From NCBI RefSeq assembly GCF_026107645.2, contig NZ_JAPCHV010000009.1:116959-180958 (forward strand): 64,000 bases of DNA, given 5' to 3'. This document shows positions 1 through 8,799 of the stretch, one piece after another. Position numbers and translations under genes: made by a program. Position 1 is the stretch's first letter, and every line of letters begins with the position of its first letter. Below the pieces are notes generated by a model that saw nothing but the letters and a program-made list of their open reading frames with translations, made no database searches and was not told the origin of the DNA. This DNA comes from Flavobacterium sp. MFBS3-15 (GTDB taxonomy: Bacteria > Bacteroidota > Bacteroidia > Flavobacteriales > Flavobacteriaceae).

Positions 1-561
1 TACGCTGAATTAAAAAATGATGTACTCGTAACGGTGTATGCCGGAAAGTATGAAACAAAGTATATAAAAAATGGCAATTCCTATGTTTCTGAGAGCAGTG
101 CAGACTATATTACCATCGAATCCGACAGCAGCTATAAAATTCACAGTAACGGAAAAGCTACAGTGGTGAACTTATTGCTGGATTTGCCTAAACTTGATAA
201 AAAAAACCTGCGTGCCATTGACCTGCCTACAGGTGGAACGGGGTACATCACCCAAAAAGTACCTTTTAACATAGCCGGGAACTATACTTTTGACGGGAGT
301 GCTAACGTGGTGACACAGCTCAATGCTGACGGCACCGGAAAATTTCAGTATGCTACCGAAGCCGGCCAGGCCGGCCAGATGTTTGACATACAATGGGGGA
401 TTTTATGCAACGATTCGGGGCAGCATCTTGCGAGTTACCGGGACGGAGTGAGTGCCTATACGCTTATGATATATACTAATAAATGGGAAGCTGTGGGTTT
501 GCAGTTTGCTAAAAGCATTGGGCGAATAGTAATAAACCGGGACAGGTTTAAGGATAAATAG
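1..561 (+). CDS. Hypothetical protein, 5'-truncated by window edge
   Basis: The reading frame is open from base 1, so the gene begins outside the window; a GTG at 34 is in frame but nothing supports it as the start. The visible ~186 residues are rich in beta-strand-type patterns and small polar residues, with a glycine-rich stretch about 75 residues in and a basic C-terminus ending RFKDK. There is no membrane segment in the visible part. It looks like the C-terminal part of an exported beta-rich protein, but I recognise no family. The next clear gene (748) is a lipoprotein on the same strand. Confidence 0.6.
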   Translation, partial: YAELKNDVLVTVYAGKYETKYIKNGNSYVSESSADYITIESDSSYKIHSNGKATVVNLLLDLPKLDKKNLRAIDLPTGGTGYITQKVPFNIAGNYTFDGSANVVTQLNADGTGKFQYATEAGQAGQMFDIQWGILCNDSGQHLASYRDGVSAYTLMIYTNKWEAVGLQFAKSIGRIVINRDRFKDK

Positions 562-584
562 CAATAGGTTAATTATGAACCAGC

Positions 585-728
585 ATGAAACCCGGATTGC
601 AAATGCAGGTTGTTTGGATTGGCAGGGTTCCTCCCGGCATCCATAACTATACCGCAAGTCCTGCCAATATAACTTCGGATGGAACCATCAATGTATCTGA
701 GGGCGAATGTTTTAGAAAGAGATTATAA
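585..728 (+). other. Possible small ORF or gene remnant (47 codons)
   Basis: This short open frame between two larger genes encodes a peptide containing WIGRVPPGIHNYT and SPANITSDGTINVSEG. These look like pieces of a secreted beta-rich protein rather than random translation. It has no signal peptide and its stop lies 20 bases before the next gene's ATG. It may be a decayed gene fragment. Coding status is uncertain. Confidence 0.25.
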
Positions 729-747
729 TAAACATAATAATTACCAA

Positions 748-1566
748 ATGAAAAAAATATTTAAATTTTTGCTTGTTTCAATTTTATTTGCTTCATGCTC
801 TGATGATTCCGGAACAAATAAAAATACAGAAGACGCTGCTAACCTACCGCAAAGAATAAGAGTAGAAAATTCCAGTTCAAGCGCTAGTATTGTAAATCAT
901 ACTTTTGATTACGATGGGCTAAAAATTAAAACATGGGATAGGGAATTCATGTCCGGCACCAGTTCTTATGTGGAAAAAAGCAGACATGAATTTGTGTATA
1001 CAAATAACCTTATCACACAAATTAATCATTATTCAGGAAGCAATTTGGTGCCTTTGACATTAATGGATGAGTATAATGTATACCACTACAATTCCGATTC
1101 GAAATTAATAAAAGAGGAACGAAAGTCGCGGTCGACCGGAGAGGTAATCTTCACAGTTTTATATTCCCATGAAACAGAAAATAATAACGATGTGATAAAA
1201 ATCAGTAGACCAGACAGCCCGGGTATGCAAAAATTAACCTATCTCAGCGACTCAAATATGAAATATGAGGGTATAGACGCTGGTAATTTTGTTGCGTTTA
1301 CAGCAAATTGGACTTTTGATACTGAAGAAATCAATCCATTAAGTAAGATTACAGGGATACAGAATCTATATATAGTTAATTATGATAATGGTACTGACCC
1401 AACTTTTTACAAATACAATACGGTATCAACTAACTCGATAACCCCGGGTGCCAATCCGGCAAGTGTACAATATGATTATGAATACATTGACGGGCGTATT
1501 AATACTATTATCGTAGACGATTCAAGATTTACTTTACCTTTTGTGCAGACTTATTACTATGATTAA
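748..1566 (+). CDS. Putative lipoprotein of unknown function
   Basis: The start chosen is the ATG at 748, which gives a classic lipoprotein signal: MKK, a hydrophobic stretch and the lipobox FASC, followed by acidic SDD. An in-frame ATG further upstream would only add a non-signal leader. The mature ~250 residues contain repeated tyrosine/aspartate patterns (FDYDGLKIKTW, EYNVYHYNSDSKL, YDYEYIDGRI) reminiscent of YD-repeat-like lipoproteins of Bacteroidota. No catalytic motif is visible. Codon use is AT-rich: one sampled 60-base line (1021) has 18 G+C, unlike the housekeeping genes downstream. Function is unknown. Confidence 0.7.
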   Translation: MKKIFKFLLVSILFASCSDDSGTNKNTEDAANLPQRIRVENSSSSASIVNHTFDYDGLKIKTWDREFMSGTSSYVEKSRHEFVYTNNLITQINHYSGSNLVPLTLMDEYNVYHYNSDSKLIKEERKSRSTGEVIFTVLYSHETENNNDVIKISRPDSPGMQKLTYLSDSNMKYEGIDAGNFVAFTANWTFDTEEINPLSKITGIQNLYIVNYDNGTDPTFYKYNTVSTNSITPGANPASVQYDYEYIDGRINTIIVDDSRFTLPFVQTYYYD

Positions 1567-1734
1567 AACCTGTTGCTGATATAAACTTTTTAAAAGGGCA
1601 GCAGGAAGGCGACCGGTTCAGCTTTATTCATGATGATAAGAAAAATCCTTGCAAGATGTAGTAGGCTTAAACCAATTTGTAACAATAAATCAATTCAGGA
1701 GTCGGATTACTTTTTTGATGCTAAAGCGCGTGGA

Positions 1735-3648
1735 TTACTCCTTTATAAATTTCATCTGTACACTGCCGGCATTAGTATCCAGAACTACAAAATGCATCCC
1801 GGTAGCCAGTTGCGAAACATTCCATGAAGTACCTTCAGCTGCTTCCAGCACGCGTTGTCCAAGGGTGTTGTAGAACGTGGCTTTACTTACCAAAATTCCT
1901 TCGGGCACTTCTACAGATAGCAGGGCTGATGCAGGGTTAGGATATAGCTTTATGGCAGCAAGCGGGCTTACAGCATCCCTCTTAAGTGTAATATTGTTGT
2001 TTCTTGATATGATATGGTGTTCGGGGTCAAATTCAACGCTTTCTGCCTCAAAGGGTAATGTTACGGTAAACTGCTGCCCGTTATAGGTGTTGTCCAGCAC
2101 GGCATCAAAGGTCGCACCGCTGTCAGATGTGAACCGCACTGTTACCGGCATCTCGAAAAAGGTGACGGATGAGTGGGACTGCGTTTGGTTAATAGTAACC
2201 GTTGCAGGGCCCGGGCCACTGGTGGTAGTTATGTTATAAGTAGGATAACCCTGCCTGTACACCCAGTCGTTGAAAAACTCATCCAGGTCCATGCCGGACT
2301 GAGCCTCAAGGTGCGATTGCAGATCGGGCGTTTTGGCATAGGCAAGGTCATTATCGGCAAGATAGTTGCGCAATGCCTGGAAGTAGTTGGCATCGCCCAT
2401 CTTATAGCGCAGCATGTGGAATACCATTGCGCCTTTGTTGTACGACAGCCTGCTGCTGAATATGCGGCTTACGTTCAGTGTGTCGGCATCGGTCAGGTAC
2501 ACGCTGCCTCCCGGCTGCGAGGTAATGTTATCTATCGTCCAGTACCTCCAGTCGCGAAAGCTTGCAGCGCCGTCCAGTTCTTCAACAACCAACCCGGAAA
2601 GATAGGTAGCTGCGCCTTCGTTCAGCCAGATGTCTTTCCAGCTGCCGCAGGTTATTTTGTCGCCAAACCATTGGTGGCCCAACTCGTGTGCAATGAGGTT
2701 CCTCCCAAAACTGCCCATGAACGATACCGTAGTATGCTCCATGCCACCACCAAAGCCGCACTGGGCATGCCCGTACTTTTCTTCATGGAAGGGGTAGGTC
2801 CCGAAAGTTTGCTCATAAAAATTCATGATAGGCACTGTTACCGCCACCTGCGATTGTGCCGTTGTGGCATTTTCCGGGTAAAAGTAATTTACTATCGGGA
2901 AGGTGTTGGGTGCAGTACCTGCCGTTTGCGTGTATATGGTATAGTTGGTCACCGCTATGGCAACTAAATATGCCGGTATGGGATAACCGTGGTGAAAATG
3001 TGTTGTCTTATTGCTTCCGCTTACTACCTGCGACTGCTCTACGCCATTAGATACGCTCACATATTGCGATGGCGCGGTAATGTACACATCAATGCTTTCT
3101 ATTTTGTCGTTCAGGTCCTGCTTGCAGGGCCACCAGTCTTTGGCGCCATAAGGTTGTGAAAGCGTCCAGATTATAGGGGTGCCGTTATGCTCATCGCTCA
3201 CAAAAGCATCCGAATCGGTTGGCGGAACGCCGGAATAATTTATGGTAACCGAACCCGTAGTGCCTTCAGGCTGTATTGTCGGGAAGGTAATGATCAATTC
3301 GTCGTTGTTATTTTGGGTAAAAGCGACGCTGTTGCCGTTTTTTGTTACAGAACTTACAGTCAGCTGGTTGGTAAGGTCGAAAGTTATGGATGACATGTCG
3401 TCCTTTGCAATGAAGTTAGTGGTAACAGTGCCTGTTATGAACTGGTTGGCGGGATTAACCGTAAAATGAAGGTTGTGGTAAGTAACGTCGTAATCACCGG
3501 TATTTTCATTGGCAGTGAAGCGGCTGATTGCGTAGGCCGACTTCATTTCAGAGTCGGCGATCTGTTGCAGTTCTTCAAGATGCGACTGGGCAAAAGATGC
3601 CGATATAGATAGCAATCCGAATATGGTTAGGGCAAAGTTCTTTATCAT
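1735..3648 (-). CDS. Secreted M1 family aminopeptidase with T9SS sorting domain
   Basis: A zinc metallopeptidase of the gluzincin M1 family that probably trims N-terminal residues from extracellular peptides. From the ATG at 3648 there is a signal peptide ending in SFAQ, an N-terminal beta domain, the M1 substrate motif GGGMEHTT (a GxMEN variant with H), the zinc site HELGHQWFGD near residue 321 and the third ligand in WLNEGAA near 344. The last ~75 residues, starting LYPNPASALL, form a type A T9SS C-terminal sorting domain, so the protein should be exported by T9SS and surface-attached or released. A TTG 18 bases upstream lies inside the -7 promoter box and is rejected as the start. It is convergent with the upstream lipoprotein. 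Confidence 0.92.
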   Translation of the reverse strand: MIKNFALTIFGLLSISASFAQSHLEELQQIADSEMKSAYAISRFTANENTGDYDVTYHNLHFTVNPANQFITGTVTTNFIAKDDMSSITFDLTNQLTVSSVTKNGNSVAFTQNNNDELIITFPTIQPEGTTGSVTINYSGVPPTDSDAFVSDEHNGTPIIWTLSQPYGAKDWWPCKQDLNDKIESIDVYITAPSQYVSVSNGVEQSQVVSGSNKTTHFHHGYPIPAYLVAIAVTNYTIYTQTAGTAPNTFPIVNYFYPENATTAQSQVAVTVPIMNFYEQTFGTYPFHEEKYGHAQCGFGGGMEHTTVSFMGSFGRNLIAHELGHQWFGDKITCGSWKDIWLNEGAATYLSGLVVEELDGAASFRDWRYWTIDNITSQPGGSVYLTDADTLNVSRIFSSRLSYNKGAMVFHMLRYKMGDANYFQALRNYLADNDLAYAKTPDLQSHLEAQSGMDLDEFFNDWVYRQGYPTYNITTTSGPGPATVTINQTQSHSSVTFFEMPVTVRFTSDSGATFDAVLDNTYNGQQFTVTLPFEAESVEFDPEHHIISRNNNITLKRDAVSPLAAIKLYPNPASALLSVEVPEGILVSKATFYNTLGQRVLEAAEGTSWNVSQLATGMHFVVLDTNAGSVQMKFIKE

Positions 3649-3663
3649 TTGCTGAAATTTTTC

Positions 3664-3671
3664 CAAATATA
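3664..3671 (-). promoter_or_regulatory. -7 promoter box of M1 peptidase
   Basis: TATATTTG on the minus strand matches the Bacteroidota TAnnTTTG box. It lies 15 bases before the ATG at 3648 and overlaps an in-frame TTG, which helps fix the start. No clear -33 TTG. Confidence 0.55.
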
Positions 3672-3875
3672 ATCAGAATTTGATTGAAAAACAGGCATAT
3701 GAAATTTGATAGTCCTTTCAGCATAAAATATACCGCAAGTACAGGATATACAATAATGAAACAAATTTTATATAATTCAATTATTAGAGTTCCGGCAAAT
3801 TACGCGGTATTGCTTGGCATTGATAGTGAAATCGATGTAAAACCTGAGCGCGGCAGAACTTTCGTAGCTAAACTC

Positions 3876-3904
3876 TTTGTTATTAAAACAAATCCTTAAA
3901 TTTG
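3876..3904 (+). promoter_or_regulatory. serS promoter (-33 TTTG, -7 TAAATTTG)
   Basis: TTTG at 3876-3879 and TAAATTTG at 3897-3904 are separated by 17 bases, matching the Bacteroidota TTG / TAnnTTTG arrangement. The start codon follows 23 bases after the -7 box. Confidence 0.6.
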
Positions 3905-3927
3905 CTCCACTTATAAAAAACAGCATC

Positions 3928-5199
3928 ATGTTACAGACAGCATTTATCAGGGAAAACAGGGAAAAAGTGATACAGGCTTTGGGCAAAAGGAATTTTGACG
4001 CCACGCCGTTGGTAGACGAAGTGATCGCACTCGATGAAAAAAGAAGGGCGACGCAGGTAGAGCTTGATACCGTGCTTTCCGAATCAAATAAGCTGTCGCG
4101 CGACATTGGCGAGCTGATGAAGGCAGGAGAGAAAGCTAAGGCTGCCATCATTAAGGAAAAAACCGTACAGTTTAAAGATAAAAGCAAGGCATTGGGAGAG
4201 ACCCTTGACGAAGTGACCGAGGCACTTACACAGGCTTTATACAAGTTGCCAAATACCCCGGCCGACATTGTTCCGGAAGGGAAAACACCCGAGGAAAATG
4301 TTGAGGTGCACCTTGAAGGAGACATTCCTGTGCTTCACGAAGGCGCAATGCCGCACTGGGATCTTGCGAAAAAATACGACATCATCGACTTTGAACTTGG
4401 GAACAAGATAACAGGCGCCGGCTTTCCGGTGTATAAAGGTAAAGGCGCCAGGCTGCAACGCGCGCTGATAAGCTATTTCCTGGATAAGAATACCGATGCG
4501 GGCTACAAGGAATACCAGGTGCCGCATTTGGTTAATGAGGCTTCCGGTTACGGCACGGGCCAGCTTCCTGACAAGGAAGGGCAGATGTACCATGCAGGCC
4601 TTGATGACCTGTACCTTATCCCAACGGCTGAGGTGCCGGTAACCAATATGTTCCGCGATGTGATATTGCAGGAAAATGAACTGCCGGTATTGTGTACGGG
4701 CTACACGCCGTGCTTCCGCAGGGAGGCGGGCTCCTATGGTGCACACGTAAGGGGGCTGAACCGACTGCACCAGTTTGATAAGGTAGAAATCGTGCGCATA
4801 GAGCATCCGGATAAATCATACGAAGCTTTGGACGGCATGGTAGAGCATGTTAAAACACTTCTCCAGGAACTGAAATTGCCCTACCGTATCCTTCGCCTTT
4901 GCGGTGGCGATATGGGTTTTGCATCTGCACTGACCTACGACTTTGAGGTATTCTCTACCGCTCAGGACCGTTGGTTGGAAATCAGCTCGGTATCGAATTT
5001 TGAAACGTTCCAGTCCAACAGGCTGAAACTGCGTTTTCGTGATAAGGATGGCAAGAACCACCTGGCACACACGCTAAACGGAAGCTCGCTGGCACTGCCA
5101 AGGGTACTGGCCGGGATACTGGAAAATTACCAGACTCCCGAAGGCATCGTAATCCCCGAAGTTTTACGCCCTTATACCGGATTTGATATAATAAATTAG
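3928..5199 (+). CDS. serS: Seryl-tRNA synthetase
   Basis: Charges tRNA-Ser (and tRNA-Sec where present) with serine in the cytoplasm. The 423-residue product has the normal length: an N-terminal coiled-coil tRNA-binding arm (about residues 30-105, Lys/Glu rich) and a class II catalytic core with TAE near 233, motif 2 FRREAG at 263-268 and motif 3 NGSSLALPRVLAGILE at about 384-399. The ATG at 3928 begins the conserved MLQTAFIREN; an upstream in-frame extension would run through the promoter. It is a single housekeeping copy in this window. Confidence 0.97.
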   Translation: MLQTAFIRENREKVIQALGKRNFDATPLVDEVIALDEKRRATQVELDTVLSESNKLSRDIGELMKAGEKAKAAIIKEKTVQFKDKSKALGETLDEVTEALTQALYKLPNTPADIVPEGKTPEENVEVHLEGDIPVLHEGAMPHWDLAKKYDIIDFELGNKITGAGFPVYKGKGARLQRALISYFLDKNTDAGYKEYQVPHLVNEASGYGTGQLPDKEGQMYHAGLDDLYLIPTAEVPVTNMFRDVILQENELPVLCTGYTPCFRREAGSYGAHVRGLNRLHQFDKVEIVRIEHPDKSYEALDGMVEHVKTLLQELKLPYRILRLCGGDMGFASALTYDFEVFSTAQDRWLEISSVSNFETFQSNRLKLRFRDKDGKNHLAHTLNGSSLALPRVLAGILENYQTPEGIVIPEVLRPYTGFDIIN

Positions 5200-5222
5200 T
5201 AGATTTGTGTAAAGGCACAAAA

Positions 5223-5393
5223 GGAACGCGGATGACGCGGATTTTGGCGAATGCCCGCAGATTTTATAAAATGATGCGGTACTATGCTAAATCAGTGTCA
5301 TTTGCGTTTTTTATTTACCGGCAATTTGGCCGGATTATTGAGTATGTCCATAACGAATAGAAAACCCGTGGAGATCCGTGTCATACGCGTTCC
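5223..5393. repeat. 171 bp intergenic element with ~22 bp inverted ends
   Basis: The ends are GGAACGCGGATGACGCGG (5223) and its near-complement ending ATACGCGTTCC (5393), matching at about 19 of 22 positions. The element fills almost the whole gap between serS and the TPR gene and contains no gene. Sequences of this kind are, from memory, common scattered intergenic repeats in Bacteroidota. Confidence 0.6.
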
Positions 5394-5403
5394 AATCATT
5401 GCG

Positions 5404-7203
5404 ATGAAAAAGATAATCACCATCATAGCCCTCTTGCTTACATTTGCCGCCTTCGCGCAAAACGAGCAGCTGGCGCAGAATTATTTTGAAAAAGGAGAGT
5501 TCGAGAAGGCGCTGGTCATTTACCAGGACCTGGAAAAGAAACAGCCCCATAATATCTTTTACGCGCAAAAGCTGGCGGCATGCTACCAACAGTTACAGCA
5601 GTATGCCAATGCCGAAAAGCTGCTGAAGGAAAAGTTGCAACGCATGGGGCAGCCTATGCTGTATGTGGAGCTGGGGTACAACTACCAGTTGCAAAAAGAC
5701 ATGCCAAATGCGGAAAAAAACTATAAGGCCGCGCTCGATGCCATAGCTGATAACCCGTCAAATGTATACAACGTCGCTTCTACCTTTGAACAAAAGGTGC
5801 TGCTGGAACAGGCAATAAAGGCTTATGCCAAAGCCGTGGAGGTTAACCCTAACCTGAATTTTGATTACCAGGTGGCGCTGTTGCAGGGGCAGTTGGGCAA
5901 CGTGGAACTGATGATACAAAAGCTCCTGAGCTATGCCTACCATAACCAGCAGAACCTGATTGTGGTGCAAAACCAGTTGGTACGATTCATGAGCGAGGAA
6001 GGAGAAGAAAACCCGACGGCTGAGAGCGATAAAAGTTTCAATACCCTGTTGCGCAAGGCCCTTTTGCTGAATGTGCAAAAAACGCAGGACATTTTCTGGA
6101 ACCAGTTCCTGAGCTGGTATTTTGTGCAGCAACGCGATTACGGCAAGGCATTCGTGCAGGAAAAAGCCATCTTTAAGCGCGACCCCGATACATTTTACAA
6201 CATCGTGAACCTGGCTAAGCTGGCCGTTGAAGAAAACGAAGATGCCACTGCGAGAGAGATACTCAACTTTATACTTCAAAATACTACCGACCCTGAGTTG
6301 CAGATGCAGTCGCATTATTACCTATTATCAATGGATATAAAAGCGGCGCAGGAGAAAGACCACCCCGCAATCAGGCAGCTTATAGATGCACTGCTCAGCC
6401 AGTATGGTGTGAGCCCGTACTCTCTCGACCTGCAATTACTCAAGGCTGATTTTGAGGCATTCCATCTTAAAGATACCGGTGCGGCAATTGCTACGCTTAA
6501 TAAAACGCTGGAACTGCAGCTCAACAAATACCAGCAGGCACAGGTAAAGATGAAGCTGGCCGATGTGTTGCTGCTTGATGAAAAATTCAACCAGGCCATC
6601 ATCTATTATGCGCAAATCGAGGAAGACCTCAAGAACGACGCTGTGGGTCACGACGCCAGCCTGAAAATGGCAAAAAGCAGCTATTATAAGGGCGATTTTG
6701 AATGGGCTCAAAAGCAATTCAAGGTATTGAAATCATCAGTGTCGCAACTAATTGCCAATGACGCTTTGGAAATGTTCCTGCTGATTACCGACAATACCGT
6801 AGAAGACAGCACTCAAACCGCACTGAAGAAATTTGCCCGTGCCGACTTTAAGCTCTACCAAAATAAGAAGGCCGATGCCCTGGCAGGATTTAAGGAACTG
6901 CTCAGCGACCCGACCAAAAGCATACAGGATATTACCCTGTTGCGCATGGGCGAACTCTACCAAAGCATGGGCCAGTACCCCCAGGCATTGGAATCCTACC
7001 AAAAGATCATCGACAACTATAAAGAAGGGATTTATGTAGACGAGGCGCTGTTTTTCTCGGCCGAGATCTATAACAAAAAGCTCTCCGACCCGGAAAAGGC
7101 CAAGCCACTCTACGAAAAAGTGCTGTTTGAACACGAGGACAGCATTTACTTCATTGAGGCCAGAAAGCAGTTCAGGCAGTTGCGCGGGGATACAAATAGT
7201 TAG
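5404..7203 (+). CDS. Exported tetratricopeptide-repeat protein
   Basis: The ATG at 5404 gives a good signal peptide (MKK, hydrophobic core, cleavage after FAQ); a longer open frame upstream only translates the intergenic repeat. The ~580-residue mature protein is helical throughout with TPR pairs: AQNYFEKGEFEKALVIYQ near residue 24, AEKNYKAALDAI near 110, and MGQYPQALESYQKIID and DEALFFSAEIYNKKL near the C-terminus. TPR proteins of this type are protein-interaction scaffolds in the periplasm. The exact partner cannot be deduced. It lies between serS and DUF4286-rsmA-mgtE, a neighbourhood I recall as usual in flavobacteria. Confidence 0.85.
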   Translation: MKKIITIIALLLTFAAFAQNEQLAQNYFEKGEFEKALVIYQDLEKKQPHNIFYAQKLAACYQQLQQYANAEKLLKEKLQRMGQPMLYVELGYNYQLQKDMPNAEKNYKAALDAIADNPSNVYNVASTFEQKVLLEQAIKAYAKAVEVNPNLNFDYQVALLQGQLGNVELMIQKLLSYAYHNQQNLIVVQNQLVRFMSEEGEENPTAESDKSFNTLLRKALLLNVQKTQDIFWNQFLSWYFVQQRDYGKAFVQEKAIFKRDPDTFYNIVNLAKLAVEENEDATAREILNFILQNTTDPELQMQSHYYLLSMDIKAAQEKDHPAIRQLIDALLSQYGVSPYSLDLQLLKADFEAFHLKDTGAAIATLNKTLELQLNKYQQAQVKMKLADVLLLDEKFNQAIIYYAQIEEDLKNDAVGHDASLKMAKSSYYKGDFEWAQKQFKVLKSSVSQLIANDALEMFLLITDNTVEDSTQTALKKFARADFKLYQNKKADALAGFKELLSDPTKSIQDITLLRMGELYQSMGQYPQALESYQKIIDNYKEGIYVDEALFFSAEIYNKKLSDPEKAKPLYEKVLFEHEDSIYFIEARKQFRQLRGDTNS

Positions 7204-7207
7204 CGAT

Positions 7208-7581
7208 ATGAGCAACCGGGATACGCTTGTTTCAATTCTGTTACTACTGTTTTTATACCTAGTGCCGTTGGTTATTTTGCTGAGGCATTATAACCTTTTC
7301 AGGAAGCGCTCGTATGGGAATTTTGTGCGCGTGCCAAATGGTACGATAGCGGCCTACATTATTCTTGCGGTCCTGTTTTCCTCATAGGGAATGTTTGTGG
7401 CCCCCTTGTTGAAGACCCAGAATACCCTACTGCCGATGATGATATGCTACTGGCTTCAGTACTATTATTTTTCATTATGCCGGTGCTTGTTATTTTCCTG
7501 CCGTTATTGCTTTTGGTCAACATCATAAATTCTGTAGTTGGCAAGAAGGATAAAACTTTGGACACTGAAATTTTACCATAA
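7208..7581 (+). pseudogene. Small membrane protein broken by a frameshift
   Basis: From the ATG at 7208 the frame encodes MSNRDTLVSILLLLF and further hydrophobic sequence, then stops at TAG 7385-7387. One frame over, coding resumes without a gap from about 7378: IGNVCGPLVEDPEYPTADDD, a strong hydrophobic helix, INSVVGKKDKT, ending at TAA 7579-7581. Joined, the product is ~123 residues with about three membrane segments. The break lies at the TTTT run 7376-7379, so a one-base indel, a sequencing error or programmed slippage are all possible. An ATG at 7444 could start only a 45-residue piece. It begins 4 bases after the TPR gene stop. Family unknown. Confidence 0.6.
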
Positions 7582-7610
7582 AATTATTAGCCCATAATTG
7601 CCTTACACCC

Positions 7611-7618
7611 TATCTTTG
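7611..7618 (+). promoter_or_regulatory. -7 box upstream of DUF4286-rsmA-mgtE
   Basis: TATCTTTG matches TAnnTTTG and lies 53 bases before the DUF4286 ATG. No -33 TTG at the normal distance is seen. Confidence 0.4.
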
Positions 7619-7671
7619 TTAACAGTTTTTGTTCAGATAAACAAATAAACCCATCAACAAACAACATCGAT

Positions 7672-7992
7672 ATGATCATCTACAACGTTACCATCAACAT
7701 AGACGACAGCGTGCACGACAAATGGTTTTCCTGGATGATGGAAAAGCACATCCCCGAAGTAATGGAGACCGGAAAGTTCTTCAAGGCCAAGATAGTCAAG
7801 GTGCTTATTGTGGAAGAGATGGGCGGCACGACATATGCCATACAGTATTTTGCCGAAAGCATGGAAAAACTGCAGGCCTACTATAATGAGGATGCACCAA
7901 GGCTGAGGGAAGAAGGCGCAAGGCTGTTTGGCGACAAAATGCTGGCCTTCCGTACCGAGATGGAGCTGATCAAAGAGTTTAAGATGGTATAA
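7672..7992 (+). CDS. DUF4286 family protein
   Basis: A 106-residue soluble protein beginning MIIYNVTINIDDSVHDKW, a ferredoxin-like-fold type pattern seen in the DUF4286 family of Bacteroidota. It has HIPEVMETGKFFKAKI in the middle and an amphipathic C-terminal helix (FGDKMLAFRTEMELIKEF). No catalytic residues are evident. It is 27 bases upstream of rsmA on the same strand, so probably co-transcribed with rsmA and mgtE. The conserved linkage suggests a housekeeping role, but the molecular function is not known. Confidence 0.85.
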   Translation: MIIYNVTINIDDSVHDKWFSWMMEKHIPEVMETGKFFKAKIVKVLIVEEMGGTTYAIQYFAESMEKLQAYYNEDAPRLREEGARLFGDKMLAFRTEMELIKEFKMV

Positions 7993-8019
7993 CATAGAGC
8001 CTTCGGGTAGTTTTCAAAA

Positions 8020-8799
8020 ATGGATAAAGTAAAAGCCAAAAAGCACCTCGGGCAGCATTTCCTGAAGGACGAAAGCATAGCAAAAGACATTGCTGACACC
8101 TTAACCGGAAATGGCTACAGCAAGGTGCTCGAGATAGGCCCCGGTATGGGAGTACTTACCAAGTACCTGCTTGAAAAAGATATTGAAACCTGGGTCATTG
8201 AGATCGACACCGAATCGGTAGAGTACCTCAATGCGCATTACCCCAAGCTGCACGGCAAGATTCTTTCGGAAGATTTCCTGAAGTATAACATCAGCAATTC
8301 GTTTGGCAATGAGCCGTTTGCCATCATTGGCAATTTTCCCTATAATATTTCTACGCAAATCGTTTTCAGGGCACTGGAACTGCGCGACCGCATACCTGAG
8401 TTTTCAGGCATGTTCCAAAAGGAGGTTGCCGAGCGTATCTGCGAAAAGAAAGGCAGCAAGGCTTATGGCATCCTTTCAGTACTGGTGCAGGCGTTTTATG
8501 ATGCCGAATATTTATTTACCGTTCCGGAACACGTTTTCAATCCGCCGCCAAAGGTGAAGTCGGGCGTGCTGCGGCTGATCCGCAAAGAGAATTTCCATCT
8601 TTCTGTCGATGAGAAATTGTTTTTCAACGTGGTAAAAACCGCCTTCAACCAGCGCAGGAAAACACTTCGTAACAGTTTAAAAACCTATAACCTGTCGGAT
8701 AATTTAAAGGAAGATAGTATCTTTGACCTCCGCCCCGAACAGCTTTCGGTGGAGCAATTCATAGAACTTACCCAAAAGATAGCGGCCAATGGAATTTAA
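8020..8799 (+). CDS. rsmA: 16S rRNA dimethyladenosine transferase RsmA (KsgA)
   Basis: Dimethylates two adjacent adenosines in the 3'-terminal hairpin of 16S rRNA late in small-subunit assembly, using S-adenosylmethionine. Visible motifs are [15 protein letters not shown] at residues 7-21, the SAM-binding [10 protein letters not shown] at about 38-47 and the catalytic NFPYNIS at 105-111, followed by the helical C-terminal domain with [12 protein letters not shown]. Length 259 is typical. Its last 11 bases overlap the start of mgtE, implying translational coupling. Confidence 0.97.
   Translation: MDKVKAKKHLGQHFLKDESIAKDIADTLTGNGYSKVLEIGPGMGVLTKYLLEKDIETWVIEIDTESVEYLNAHYPKLHGKILSEDFLKYNISNSFGNEPFAIIGNFPYNISTQIVFRALELRDRIPEFSGMFQKEVAERICEKKGSKAYGILSVLVQAFYDAEYLFTVPEHVFNPPPKVKSGVLRLIRKENFHLSVDEKLFFNVVKTAFNQRRKTLRNSLKTYNLSDNLKEDSIFDLRPEQLSVEQFIELTQKIAANGI

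Noticed and set aside
2173..2967. Antisense open frame of 264 codons in the M1 peptidase
   Set aside because: The M1 gene has the zinc site and sorting domain; the opposite frame looks like a shadow.
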